From contig JBGQGW010000064.1 in NCBI GenBank assembly GCA_041497605.1, forward strand, positions 1-15,650: DNA of 15,650 nt. The letters are read 5' to 3'. Shown in pieces: positions 1 through 6,897 of the stretch. This DNA is from JBGPTK01 sp041497605. GTDB taxonomy: Bacteria > Acidobacteriota > Terriglobia > Acidiferrales > UBA7541. The translations under genes and the position numbers were made by a program. The notes below the pieces were generated by a model. The model saw only the letters and a program-made list of their open reading frames with translations. It did no database searches and had not been told where the DNA came from. Within the stretch, counting starts at the first letter, position 1. Every line of letters begins with the position of its first letter.

Positions 1-178
1 CGGCCGCTTTCGCGGGATATCGCTACGGTTTCTTCTTTAATTGCTTCGGGTGGATTTCAGGCGTTTTTGGCTTAACCTTGTAGGCGATGCGTGGTGAAAT
101 TTTCAGAAAGGCTTTACCGCAGAGGCGCGGAGGGCGCAGACGGAGAGCATTATCTGAATTTCTATCTCACACATAAAA
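1..178. other. Window edge, no secure gene
   Basis: No complete gene is visible. One frame (3-83, plus) is open from the window edge and encodes 26 mostly hydrophobic or aromatic residues ending in a stop; it could be the C-terminus of a membrane protein, but the stretch is too short to decide. Bases about 117-150 hold an imperfect purine-rich repeat of CGCAGAGG / CGCGGAGGG / CGCAGACGG units, a kind of intergenic simple repeat. The following gene is on the opposite strand and ends at 179, so anything here would converge on it. Confidence 0.3.
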
Positions 179-1192
179 TCAAGTTAGGGATTGAAACAGG
201 AAAGTTCCGAAGCGAAAGCCCGCCACCCAGCTAAACGGCGGCTCGCCCATCGAGTAATGGCCGCACGGCAATTGCAGAGTCTCGCAGGACACCTGGTGGC
301 GCTTCATCGAATCGTAAAACTGCGCGGTAAATTCAGGCCAGAAAGTGGGATCGTATTTGCCGCTGATCGCCAGGCACCGTTGGCCGGTTCCTTGCATCCG
401 CGAAACGTAGGGGTACGGGCTGATCGGCAAGAAATAGCGGCGGCACTCTTCCGGAGAAACTTTGGTCCTCATCGGCTCCCAGACATTGGAAGTGGTGAGT
501 CCGTTTGACAGCACGTCGCCAAAGAAAGTCGAGACGTGCAGAAAAGCTCCCGCGCGGATGGCGGGTTCATGGGCAGCGGCGATAAATGCGAGTGACGAAC
601 CCAGGCTGGTGCCCAAGATTCCCAGTTTGTTGTAGCCTTGCTGCTCCAGCCAGCGAATGCACCGGCGTACATCAGTGACGGCCTGCTGATTGGCCTGCAG
701 CGTGAGACCGATATTCGAGCACACAATGTAATCCGCGCGCGGATGATCGGGCACCGCGCGGCGATCATGGTAAGGCAAGCTGATCCGCAGCGCCGTGATT
801 CCCAGCACGTTCAGCCAGCGGCAGACATTCACCTGCTCTTCCCAGCGCGCATTCCACTGCGCCAGCACCACCACCGCGGGACCCGAATGCTTCGCGGGAA
901 AAAACTGGGCGTAGACCCGGTTATTCTCCGGCCAGGGGGATTCGATGGCGCTGGTGAAGGTCAGGACGCCGTTCTCGAGAACATAATCTTCAGCCGGCGA
1001 AGTGAAAAACCATTCGCCGCTGTTTGCAACCGTGTCATCCACCCAGCGATTGAGGAACTCGCGCGGGTTGGGCTCGTCGGCCCGGCCGCCGATATGTTCA
1101 AGCCCCCAGCCAAACGGCTGGGAGCGGCGATTCGGCTCATTGGCCCAACGACGATGCTCGTAACGACGAATGAACTGTTCGAATGTTCGCAT
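179..1192 (-). CDS. Alpha/beta hydrolase family protein
   Basis: This is a 337-residue hydrolase of unknown substrate with an alpha/beta-hydrolase core. The nucleophile elbow G-T-S-L-G lies at residues 194-198 (Ser196). A probable acid Asp281 follows in GKYDP and a catalytic His312 in CGHYSMG, in the usual Ser-Asp-His order. A hydrophobic strand (AVVVLAQ, about 106-112) precedes the oxyanion region. There is no signal peptide, so it is probably cytosolic. The first about 90 residues are polar and aromatic-rich and form an N-terminal extension to the core fold. The start is ATG at 1192. It stands alone, divergent from the membrane-protein gene at 1336, with 143 bases between them. Family membership is secure; esterase, peptidase or other activity cannot be assigned. 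Confidence 0.85.
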   Translation of the reverse strand: MRTFEQFIRRYEHRRWANEPNRRSQPFGWGLEHIGGRADEPNPREFLNRWVDDTVANSGEWFFTSPAEDYVLENGVLTFTSAIESPWPENNRVYAQFFPAKHSGPAVVVLAQWNARWEEQVNVCRWLNVLGITALRISLPYHDRRAVPDHPRADYIVCSNIGLTLQANQQAVTDVRRCIRWLEQQGYNKLGILGTSLGSSLAFIAAAHEPAIRAGAFLHVSTFFGDVLSNGLTTSNVWEPMRTKVSPEECRRYFLPISPYPYVSRMQGTGQRCLAISGKYDPTFWPEFTAQFYDSMKRHQVSCETLQLPCGHYSMGEPPFSWVAGFRFGTFLFQSLT

Positions 1193-1324
1193 TATGAAAA
1201 ATAAGGCAGTGAAGCATGGGAACAGAGCGGCGCCGAAAAATCAAGAGTGTGTTGGGTTTGATTTCTGGTGGGGGTGATATTTTGGGGTAATGGATGGGCA
1301 TTGAAAGGCGGATGGGCGTGGGTT

Positions 1325-1340
1325 AGCATCCGCGGATGCT
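1325..1340. repeat. 16-base perfect palindrome over a start codon
   Basis: AGCATCCGCGGATGCT is its own reverse complement and contains the ATG (1336-1338) of the downstream membrane-protein gene. No purine-rich ribosome-binding site is apparent just upstream. As DNA it could be an operator. As RNA it could only form an imperfect hairpin, because the perfect palindrome has no loop. Function is unproven. Confidence 0.5.
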
Positions 1341-2958
1341 TGATCGAGTTGGCCGGCTTTTTCGGAATCCTGTTTTTCTAGTGGCGCTCACAGCGGCTCT
1401 CGCTGCTTTCGTAATTCAATCCGGCGAATTGGGAACCAGCGACACCTCTCATCGTTTGCAAACCACTCATTCCTTTTGGACTTCGGAGCCTCCCGTTTTC
1501 CCCGAGGAATACCCGGAGTTCGGAATTCATGGCCGTCAGGGCAAGCTATACGGCTGGTATGGCATCGGACAATCTCTGCTGATGCTGCCGGCCGATCTGG
1601 CCGGAACATTTATCGAACGATTGCCGGTGTTCGCGAACTATGACGGAAACGATCCCACGGTTCGCGCGATTTTCGTGAGTTACAGCAACAATATTTTGAT
1701 TTGTGTCTTGACGGCGCTGGTTTGTTTTCGATGGCTGGGCCTATTGGGATTTACGGCGAACCAGAAAATCGCGGGAGTGTTTGCGCTGCTTTTTGGAACA
1801 ACATTCCTTCATTACGCCCAGAACATGATGGAAAACAACTACATCCTGCTGCTGACGCTTACCGGTTTGACATTTCAATACGAATGGCTGCGCACTGGCA
1901 ATCGCCGCGCGCTGCTGATCGGTTCGGCTGCGCTGGGCGCGAATTTACTCACGCGCTTGACCACCGGAATGGATCTGCTGGCCGTGGCGCTTTTTCTTTT
2001 GTTGGCGGCGTGGTTCGCCAACACTCGCGGAAACGAACTGCGATCGCGAATCGCTGAATACGTGAAAGTGGCGGCGCCGGTTTATCTGGTGTTCGGATTG
2101 ATGGACCGCGCCTATCAGTATTACCGGTTCGGGACGATCTTCCACACCTACGTGAAAGTGGTTGCGGAAGAACACAAGTTGCTCGATCCTACTCTACCCG
2201 CCGCCTATCCCTTTGAAACCCCATTCCGGGTGGGATTTCTGGGGCCGCTGATTAAGCCGGACAAATCTATTTTTCTTTTTGATCCTTTGCTGTTGCTCAC
2301 GCTGATCGTTTGCGTCTGCGCTTGGAAGCGTTTTCAGCCGGAGATTCGTGCCTATCTGATCGCTTTCGCTTTGCTGCTGCTTACTTATATTTGCTTCTAT
2401 GCCAAATACACGGACTGGGCAGGCAATGATGCGTGGGGCGATCGTTACATTTCGACTGCCGCGCAACTGGTGGCATTCATCTCCGTGCCGCTGTGGATGC
2501 GGCACCGGGCGGATGCGAAGAAATTCGTTTGGGCGCTGGGGATAGTGCTGGTTGGGATCAGCGTGTGTGTTCAATTGTCATCGGTGATGTTCTGGTGCCC
2601 CCTGGAGATTTATCAGATGGAGACTCGCGGACATCCGGCGTTCGTGATTGGCTTGCGATTTCAGAATATTGCGGCGTTCGCTTTCGGAAAGATGGAGCAG
2701 TGGGGTCTGATGAATAATTCGATGAAAGAAGACCCGTGGGATTACGTGCACATCACGTGTTTCAATTTTCTGCCCTTCTTGCTTCGACGAGTGGGAGCGG
2801 CGGCAGGATGGGTGGTGAACTTGATCGCCGCGATCTGGTATCTGGCGTTGGCTGCGCTCGTGGCGCTCTTGCTGTTCATCCGGAGGCAGGCTGCGCGAGG
2901 TTTGCTCGACGCTGCCGGGGAAGCGGTTGCCTGGACACGGCATACCGATTCCGCGTAG
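1336..2958 (+). CDS. Polytopic membrane protein, GT-C glycosyltransferase-like
   Basis: This 540-residue integral membrane protein has about ten to thirteen hydrophobic segments (for example residues 11-28, 116-136, 144-158, 212-228, 312-330, 338-354, 397-415 and 490-515). A first long non-cytoplasmic loop (about 30-110) contains the polar motif GRQGKLYGWYGIGQS. A later loop carries WAGNDAWGDRYI (361-372), resembling the W-G-x-S-x-G-x-R-Y motif of RgtA/DUF2029-like GT-C enzymes, which use lipid-linked sugar donors. On that basis a role in cell-surface glycan or lipid glycosylation is inferred; the substrate is unknown and the assignment is tentative. The start is ATG 1336 inside a perfect palindrome, with no clear Shine-Dalgarno. 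The gene ends 18 bases before the convergent ypdA-like gene, leaving no room for a separate terminator. Confidence 0.75.
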   Translation: MLDRVGRLFRNPVFLVALTAALAAFVIQSGELGTSDTSHRLQTTHSFWTSEPPVFPEEYPEFGIHGRQGKLYGWYGIGQSLLMLPADLAGTFIERLPVFANYDGNDPTVRAIFVSYSNNILICVLTALVCFRWLGLLGFTANQKIAGVFALLFGTTFLHYAQNMMENNYILLLTLTGLTFQYEWLRTGNRRALLIGSAALGANLLTRLTTGMDLLAVALFLLLAAWFANTRGNELRSRIAEYVKVAAPVYLVFGLMDRAYQYYRFGTIFHTYVKVVAEEHKLLDPTLPAAYPFETPFRVGFLGPLIKPDKSIFLFDPLLLLTLIVCVCAWKRFQPEIRAYLIAFALLLLTYICFYAKYTDWAGNDAWGDRYISTAAQLVAFISVPLWMRHRADAKKFVWALGIVLVGISVCVQLSSVMFWCPLEIYQMETRGHPAFVIGLRFQNIAAFAFGKMEQWGLMNNSMKEDPWDYVHITCFNFLPFLLRRVGAAAGWVVNLIAAIWYLALAALVALLLFIRRQAARGLLDAAGEAVAWTRHTDSA

Positions 2959-2976
2959 TCAGTTCCACAAAAAGGG

Positions 2977-3996
2977 TTATTCGCCTGGCGGAGCCACGGG
3001 TTCGGGTTCCGACGGACCCGATTTACCGGTGATTCCGGCGATGATTTGTTTTCCGTGGAAGCGGCCGTTTTCGATGAAGATTTCGCCGGTGTGAATTCCC
3101 CCCAGCAGCACTCCCGCGATATACATTCCGGGGATATTCGATTCGTGCGTTAAGGGATCACAAGCCGGCTTGCGCGTTTGCGGGTCGAGCTGAATCCCCT
3201 GCCGCTCGAGAAATGAAAAATCAGGATGGTAACCGGTGAGCGCAAACACTTGCTTCGCTGGAATGGATTTTTCCCCCTCGCCGTTGTGCACCCACACTTG
3301 ACCGGGTTCTATGCGAGTGACGCACGTATTGAATAATGCGCGAATCTCGCCGGCCTTGATGCGATTTTCGATGTCCGGCTTGACCCAATATTTCAAAGAT
3401 TCTCCCACCTGCGGGCCTCGGTGAACCAGGGTGACGCGGGCGCCACCGCGGAACAGGTCGAGCGCGGCTTCGGCCGCGGAATTTTTTGCCCCGATGACGA
3501 CCACTTCGAGATCCCAAGAGGGATGAGCTTCGGTGTAATAGTGAGAAACGCTCGGAAGATCTTCTCCGGGGACGCCGAGAAGATTGGGGCGATCGTAATA
3601 ACCGGTGGCCAGAATAATTTTACGCGCCTCGTAACGATTGTAGGCTCCGTTCTGCTGGTGCGTCGTCACCGTGAACGCCCCGTCGTGACCTTCGATGCGG
3701 TCAACTCTTTCGTACGGGCGGAGTTCGAGGGCGTAATGCCCGGCGGCTTTTCGATAATATTTGAGCGCTTCGGTGCGGGTGGCCTTGGCGGTGGTGACGG
3801 TCATGGGCAGGTCGCCGATTTCCATGCGCTCCGGCGTGGTGAAGAAAGTCATGTTCGTTGGATAGTGGAAAATCGAATTGCACAGGCAGCCTTTGTCGAT
3901 CACCAGTGGGCGCAGGCCGGCGCGCTTGGCTTCGATGGCGCAGGCCAGGCCCGTGGGGCCGGCGCCGATGCCGATGACGTCGTAGCTCGATGTCAT
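2977..3996 (-). CDS. ypdA: YpdA-type FAD/NAD(P)H thiol-disulfide reductase
   Basis: This 339-residue flavoprotein disulfide reductase resembles the putative bacillithiol-disulfide reductase YpdA, which would use NADPH to reduce oxidised low-molecular-weight thiols in the cytosol. It has an FAD-binding GIGAGPTG (residues 9-16), the family-typical CLCNSIFHYPTNMTFFTTPE block, ATGYYDRP, an NAD(P)-binding VVIGAKNSAAEAA and a C-terminal FAD loop GMYIAGVLLGG. In Bacillus and Staphylococcus YpdA a conserved Cys occupies the GGGPCG position; here it is Thr15, so the mechanism may differ. ATG 3996 fits the family N-terminus; ATG 4038 in the same frame is an alternative adding 14 residues. Neither start has a strong ribosome-binding site. 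The frame stays open further upstream, but it then crosses the 7-base repeat array, so it is not coding there. It is last in the minus-strand cluster. Confidence 0.85.
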   Translation of the reverse strand: MTSSYDVIGIGAGPTGLACAIEAKRAGLRPLVIDKGCLCNSIFHYPTNMTFFTTPERMEIGDLPMTVTTAKATRTEALKYYRKAAGHYALELRPYERVDRIEGHDGAFTVTTHQQNGAYNRYEARKIILATGYYDRPNLLGVPGEDLPSVSHYYTEAHPSWDLEVVVIGAKNSAAEAALDLFRGGARVTLVHRGPQVGESLKYWVKPDIENRIKAGEIRALFNTCVTRIEPGQVWVHNGEGEKSIPAKQVFALTGYHPDFSFLERQGIQLDPQTRKPACDPLTHESNIPGMYIAGVLLGGIHTGEIFIENGRFHGKQIIAGITGKSGPSEPEPVAPPGE

Positions 3997-4051
3997 GGGT
4001 GTAGTGTGCGATGAGGCAGCTTCCAATTCAACAGCCATCTTCGGTGAGGAC

Positions 4052-4083
4052 GTGAATCGTGATTCGCGAATTGCGAATCGCGG
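4052..4083 (+). repeat. Heptanucleotide tandem repeat array A
   Basis: Consecutive 7-base units read GTGAATC, GTGATTC, GCGAATT, GCGAATC and a partial GCGG, with consensus G-Y-G-A-W-T-Y. It lies between the small gene (ends 4100) and the ypdA-like gene. The same pattern recurs at 4456-4490 on the other side of the small gene, in the same orientation. Confidence 0.75.
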
Positions 4084-4099
4084 GGCTTGGCCAATGATG

Positions 4100-4429
4100 T
4101 CAGGAGCTAGGGAGGAGTGATTCGGCGAGTTCGGATGAGAAACGGGAAAGCTCTTCCAGAAGAGAGGGAGTGGCTTCAAGTTTTTCTTTTTTCCAGATGA
4201 ACCAGTCGCGGCCATCCCCATGGACACGTACGGTGAGGTGGCCGTTGAGCAAGAAGCAGGGCTCGCCGAAGATTTTCAGTCCTCCGCCGGCGAGAGGCGC
4301 GAGGAGGGCGGCGCAATTGTCCTTTTTGACTCCGACATGATTCTCATACATGGGGAAGGCGATGAAGGTGAAGCTGCGGGCGCGGAGGTGTTCGAGGATC
4401 TCGAGTTGTTGCTGCGTGAGTTCCAGCAC
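4100..4429 (-). CDS. Conserved small protein of unknown function
   Basis: This encodes a 109-residue soluble protein that I do not recognise by name. The N-terminal third is helical and Gln/Leu-rich (LTQQQLEILEHLRAR). The middle has alternating hydrophobic strands (FTFIAFPMYE, AALLAPLAGG, FGEPCFLLNG, LTVRVHG). A W-F-I-W-K-K motif (76-81) follows, then a helical C-terminus (ATPSLLEELSRFSSELAESL). Two Cys (39 and 58) are present. The start is placed at GTG 4429, because further upstream the frame runs into a heptanucleotide repeat and a REP-like element. The Shine-Dalgarno is weak, so the start is uncertain. It lies between parB (170 bases upstream) and ypdA on the same strand. Coding nature is supported by a globular-looking composition and by the much poorer antisense frame. 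Function is not inferred. Confidence 0.65.
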   Translation of the reverse strand: MLELTQQQLEILEHLRARSFTFIAFPMYENHVGVKKDNCAALLAPLAGGGLKIFGEPCFLLNGHLTVRVHGDGRDWFIWKKEKLEATPSLLEELSRFSSELAESLLPSS

Positions 4430-4455
4430 GGGTGGAGATGTTACATGAGGAGAGA

Positions 4456-4490
4456 GTGAATTGTGAGTTGTGAATCGTGATTTGTGAAGG
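4456..4490 (+). repeat. Heptanucleotide tandem repeat array B
   Basis: Five exact-length 7-base units read GTGAATT, GTGAGTT, GTGAATC, GTGATTT and GTGAAGG, so every unit keeps GTGA. It sits directly upstream of the start of the small unknown gene and matches array A at 4052-4083. Such short tandemly repeated heptamers are known from intergenic regions of cyanobacteria and some other bacteria; their role is unknown. Confidence 0.8.
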
Positions 4491-4533
4491 CAATCTGCAG
4501 GAAGCCAAAGAGGCAAAGACAAGACGGGCGCGG

Positions 4534-4550
4534 CCCTTCGAAGCTCAGGG
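4534..4550. repeat. REP-like palindromic element
   Basis: CCCTTCGAAGCTCAGGG has complementary ends (CCCT / AGGG) around a TCGAAGCTC core. It resembles the intergenic CCCTTCGAC-N-GCTCAGGG elements common in GC-rich genomes. It lies downstream of parB. A degenerate relative begins at 14642 (CCCTTCGAGGCTC). Confidence 0.45.
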
Positions 4551-4599
4551 TAAACAAGCAGCGCCCCTACAAACGAAGAAGCGCCGGCGCCACAACAAG

Positions 4600-5424
4600 C
4601 TAGGCGGCGGAGGAGGCTGCGCTGGCAGCTCGGCTGGCTTCCAGTTCGGCCAGTGCGGAGCGGAGGGCGGAAATCAGCTCTTCGCGCGAGACCTGGCTCT
4701 TGCGGAACTGGATGCGGAGGCGGAAATCGCCGCTTTCCGGGCCAAACTGAAATAAATATGGCTGGGGGCGCGGTTCCGCGGCGGATTCTTCCCGGCGAGC
4801 TTTGCGGGCTTCGTCGCGCGTCAGGCCGCCCTGCGCGATTCGCTGAACCATTTCGCGCATCTTTTTTTCGTTGGGCTGGCGGGCCACTTGAAGCAGGAGA
4901 GATTTGGAGATAATTCCCTTCTCGAGGCAATGTTTGCGGACGGCGAAGGGGATTTCGCGCAGCGAGAGAGTCTCCGTCACCGAAGAGCGGGCGCGGCCGA
5001 TTTTCTTGGCGATATCGTCGTGAGTGTAGTCGAAATGTTCGGCCAGGCGCTGCAAGCCGTCCGCTTCTTCGAACGGGGTCAGGTCCTTGCGCTGGATATT
5101 TTCGATCAGGGCCAGTTCGAGAGTTTCCGCGTCGTCCGCGATTTTCTCGATGCAGGGCACTTCGTGCAAGCCGGCGGCGCGCGAAGCATGGAAGCGGCGC
5201 TCGCCGGAGATGATGTAGTAAGCATCATCGTGCGGCACGTAGCGCACCAGCAGCGGCTCGAGCACGCCTTTCTGCTTGATGGAATCCGTAAGCTCGCGAA
5301 GATCGCCGAGCGCTTTGCGCGGCTGATCCGGATTGGGGTGAACTTTATTGATCGGGATCATCCGCCCAATCGACGCGCCACTGTAGCTGGCCAGCGTTTC
5401 CACATAGTGCGCGTCATGCCGCAT
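4600..5424 (-). CDS. parB: ParB chromosome-partitioning protein
   Basis: This 274-residue ParB/Spo0J-type CTPase clamp binds centromere-like parS sites and works with ParA in chromosome segregation. In order it has an N-terminal I-P-I-N-K-V-x-P-N-P-x-Q-P-R segment (23-36), the CTP-binding GERRFHASRAAG (74-85) and ENIQRKDLTPFEEA (108-121), and a helix-turn-helix (about 133-157, with DDIAKKIGRARSSVT). An Ala/Ser/Glu-rich tail replaces the long linker and dimerisation domain, making it slightly short for the family. ATG 5424 fits the family N-terminus and overlaps the end of parA by 11 bases, implying translational coupling. The frame is open upstream to 5658, but that part is read through parA in another frame. 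No parS-like palindrome was found in the window. Confidence 0.93.
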   Translation of the reverse strand: MRHDAHYVETLASYSGASIGRMIPINKVHPNPDQPRKALGDLRELTDSIKQKGVLEPLLVRYVPHDDAYYIISGERRFHASRAAGLHEVPCIEKIADDAETLELALIENIQRKDLTPFEEADGLQRLAEHFDYTHDDIAKKIGRARSSVTETLSLREIPFAVRKHCLEKGIISKSLLLQVARQPNEKKMREMVQRIAQGGLTRDEARKARREESAAEPRPQPYLFQFGPESGDFRLRIQFRKSQVSREELISALRSALAELEASRAASAASSAA

Positions 5425-6214
5425 CTTGAGAGTGACGGGTAATCCTATCCTCTTCGACACGTTGTACAACCTCCTGGGCAAGCTTGCGATACTCGTCCGC
5501 GCCAGTTGATTTCGGAGCAAAGGAGAAAATCGTCTCCTTATAAGCCGGGCTCTCTTCCAGGCGCACGTTCTTGCTGATTCGCGTCTTAAACAGTGCGTTG
5601 CCGAACACAGCGCGAATCTGTTCGTGGGTATCGCGGGAAATGTTGGTGCGTTTATCAAACAGCGTGATCACGACCCCGAGGACCTTCAGATCGGGGTTAG
5701 GACGGGCTCGAATGCGCGCGTAGGTTTCCAGTAAATCATCGGTGCCTTCAATCGCGAAGTAAGCTGCTTGAATGGGAACCAGCAGGTGCGTCGAGGCCAC
5801 CAGCGCGTTCACCGTCAGGATGCCCAGCGAAGGCGGCGTATCCATGACGATATAGTCGTAATCTTTTTGAACCGGGGTGAGCGCGTCTTTCAATTTAAAC
5901 GGCGCATCGAACTGCCCGGCGAGTTGCTGTTCGAGCTTGGCCAGGGCCAGCCGCGCGGGGGCCACGAAAAGATTGGGGTCCTTCGTTGGACGGATAACCT
6001 TTGCCAAATCAGTGGGGGGCGACGAAAACACGTCGTACATCGACACCTGCACCTCGGCCAGATCGAAGAAAGAAATCGAAGAATTGGATTGCGGATCAAG
6101 ATCGATCAGCAAAGTTTTCTTCTTGCGCAGGGCCAGAGCGGCGGCGAGATTAATCGCTGTCGTAGTCTTACCCACTCCGCCTTTTTGGTTAGCAACCGAG
6201 AGTATACACGCCAA
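5414..6214 (-). CDS. parA: ParA/Soj chromosome-partitioning ATPase
   Basis: This 266-residue P-loop ATPase of the ParA/MinD family binds DNA non-specifically in its ATP form and is stimulated by ParB to move origins. It has the deviant Walker A KGGVGKTT (11-18), a switch block DLDPQSNSS (38-46) and Walker B with V-M-D-T-P-P-S-L-G (Asp125). It lacks an N-terminal helix-turn-helix, as expected for chromosomal Soj-type proteins. The start is TTG at 6214, since there is no ATG at a sensible place; a G-rich stretch (GGGGG, six bases upstream) may be the ribosome-binding site. It is the first gene of parAB, overlaps parB by 11 bases, and lies 181 bases downstream of the BFN gene. Confidence 0.95.
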   Translation of the reverse strand: MACILSVANQKGGVGKTTTAINLAAALALRKKKTLLIDLDPQSNSSISFFDLAEVQVSMYDVFSSPPTDLAKVIRPTKDPNLFVAPARLALAKLEQQLAGQFDAPFKLKDALTPVQKDYDYIVMDTPPSLGILTVNALVASTHLLVPIQAAYFAIEGTDDLLETYARIRARPNPDLKVLGVVITLFDKRTNISRDTHEQIRAVFGNALFKTRISKNVRLEESPAYKETIFSFAPKSTGADEYRKLAQEVVQRVEEDRITRHSQDAA

Positions 6215-6367
6215 GCTTTTGCCCCCGTCCGTGCTTGCAGGTGGCGGCTACTCCAACTATTGGCGGAGTTTTCGCCGGGCCCCTACGGGTAGGCAAACTG
6301 TAATGGGAGTGTGGGGTTAACTGCAAGGGAAAAATGGCGATGGGAAAGATCAGGAAGAAGCGTCCGA

Positions 6368-6393
6368 GGCGCAGAGGCAGGAATGCCTGCGCC
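6368..6393. repeat. Stem-loop just after the BFN gene
   Basis: GGCGCAG (6368-6374) pairs with CTGCGCC (6387-6393). A competing inner stem is GCAGG-AATG-CCTGC (6377-6390). It begins two bases past the stop codon of the minus-strand nuclease gene. There is no U-tract after it, so it is not a convincing intrinsic terminator; it could protect the 3' end of the mRNA. Confidence 0.35.
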
Positions 6394-6395
6394 GC

Positions 6396-6881
6396 TTACA
6401 TCTTGTAGCGGCCCAGGTCTTCGTCGTTGAGGTTTTCGAGCCACTTGCGAAGTTCCTCGTTGGAACTCTTTTCCGTGGCGGAGGTGGACATCTTGGAATT
6501 CTTCAGGACTTCGTCTTCGACAAAGATCGGGCAATCCAGACGAAGTGCAAGTGCCAAGGCATCGCTGGGGCGGGAATCGAGCGACATGGTCTCGCCGTCG
6601 CGCTCCATCCAGATGAGGGCGTAGAAAGTATCTTCCTTCAAGTCGCAGACGACCACGCGCTGCACGTGCACATTCAGTCCGATGAGAACATTTTTCAGCA
6701 GGTCATGGGTCATCGGGCGGGGCGTTTGTACTTTTTCGATCTCCAGCGCGATGGCATTGGCTTCGTAGATGCCCACCCAGATGGGCAGAATCGCCGCGCC
6801 CTGGCTTTCCTTGAGAACGACGACGGGCATATTGGTCACCGGGTCCATCATCAACCCTCGAATTTTGACCTCCACTTCCAT
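6396..6881 (-). CDS. Bifunctional nuclease (BFN/DUF151) family protein
   Basis: This 161-residue protein has the BFN domain (DUF151), named after plant proteins with DNase and RNase activity. The bacterial members' role is unsettled, and the nuclease activity is inferred from the family. Diagnostic blocks are LPIWVGIYEANAIALE (33-48), RPMTHDLLKN (55-64) and D-S-R-P-S-D-A-L-A-L-A-L-R (about 102-114), followed by PIFVEDEVL. A polar helical tail ends in WLENLNDEDLGRYKM. ATG 6881 is chosen over an in-frame TTG at 6905 because a strong GGGAGG Shine-Dalgarno lies five bases before it, within the 16-base gap after the miaB stop. It is probably cotranscribed with miaB. Confidence 0.9.
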   Translation of the reverse strand: MEVEVKIRGLMMDPVTNMPVVVLKESQGAAILPIWVGIYEANAIALEIEKVQTPRPMTHDLLKNVLIGLNVHVQRVVVCDLKEDTFYALIWMERDGETMSLDSRPSDALALALRLDCPIFVEDEVLKNSKMSTSATEKSSNEELRKWLENLNDEDLGRYKM

Positions 6882-6897
6882 CGTGGCCTCCCGGTCC

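Noticed and set aside
4430..4930. N-terminal half of a 276-codon minus-strand frame continuous with the small gene
   Set aside because: It runs through the heptanucleotide array, the REP-like element and the 3' end of parB in another frame. Its Pro/Arg-rich composition is not protein-like, so only the part from GTG 4429 is kept.
5425..5658. Upstream extension of the parB frame
   Set aside because: It overlaps parA on the same strand in a different frame and encodes basic low-information sequence. ATG 5424 matches the family start.
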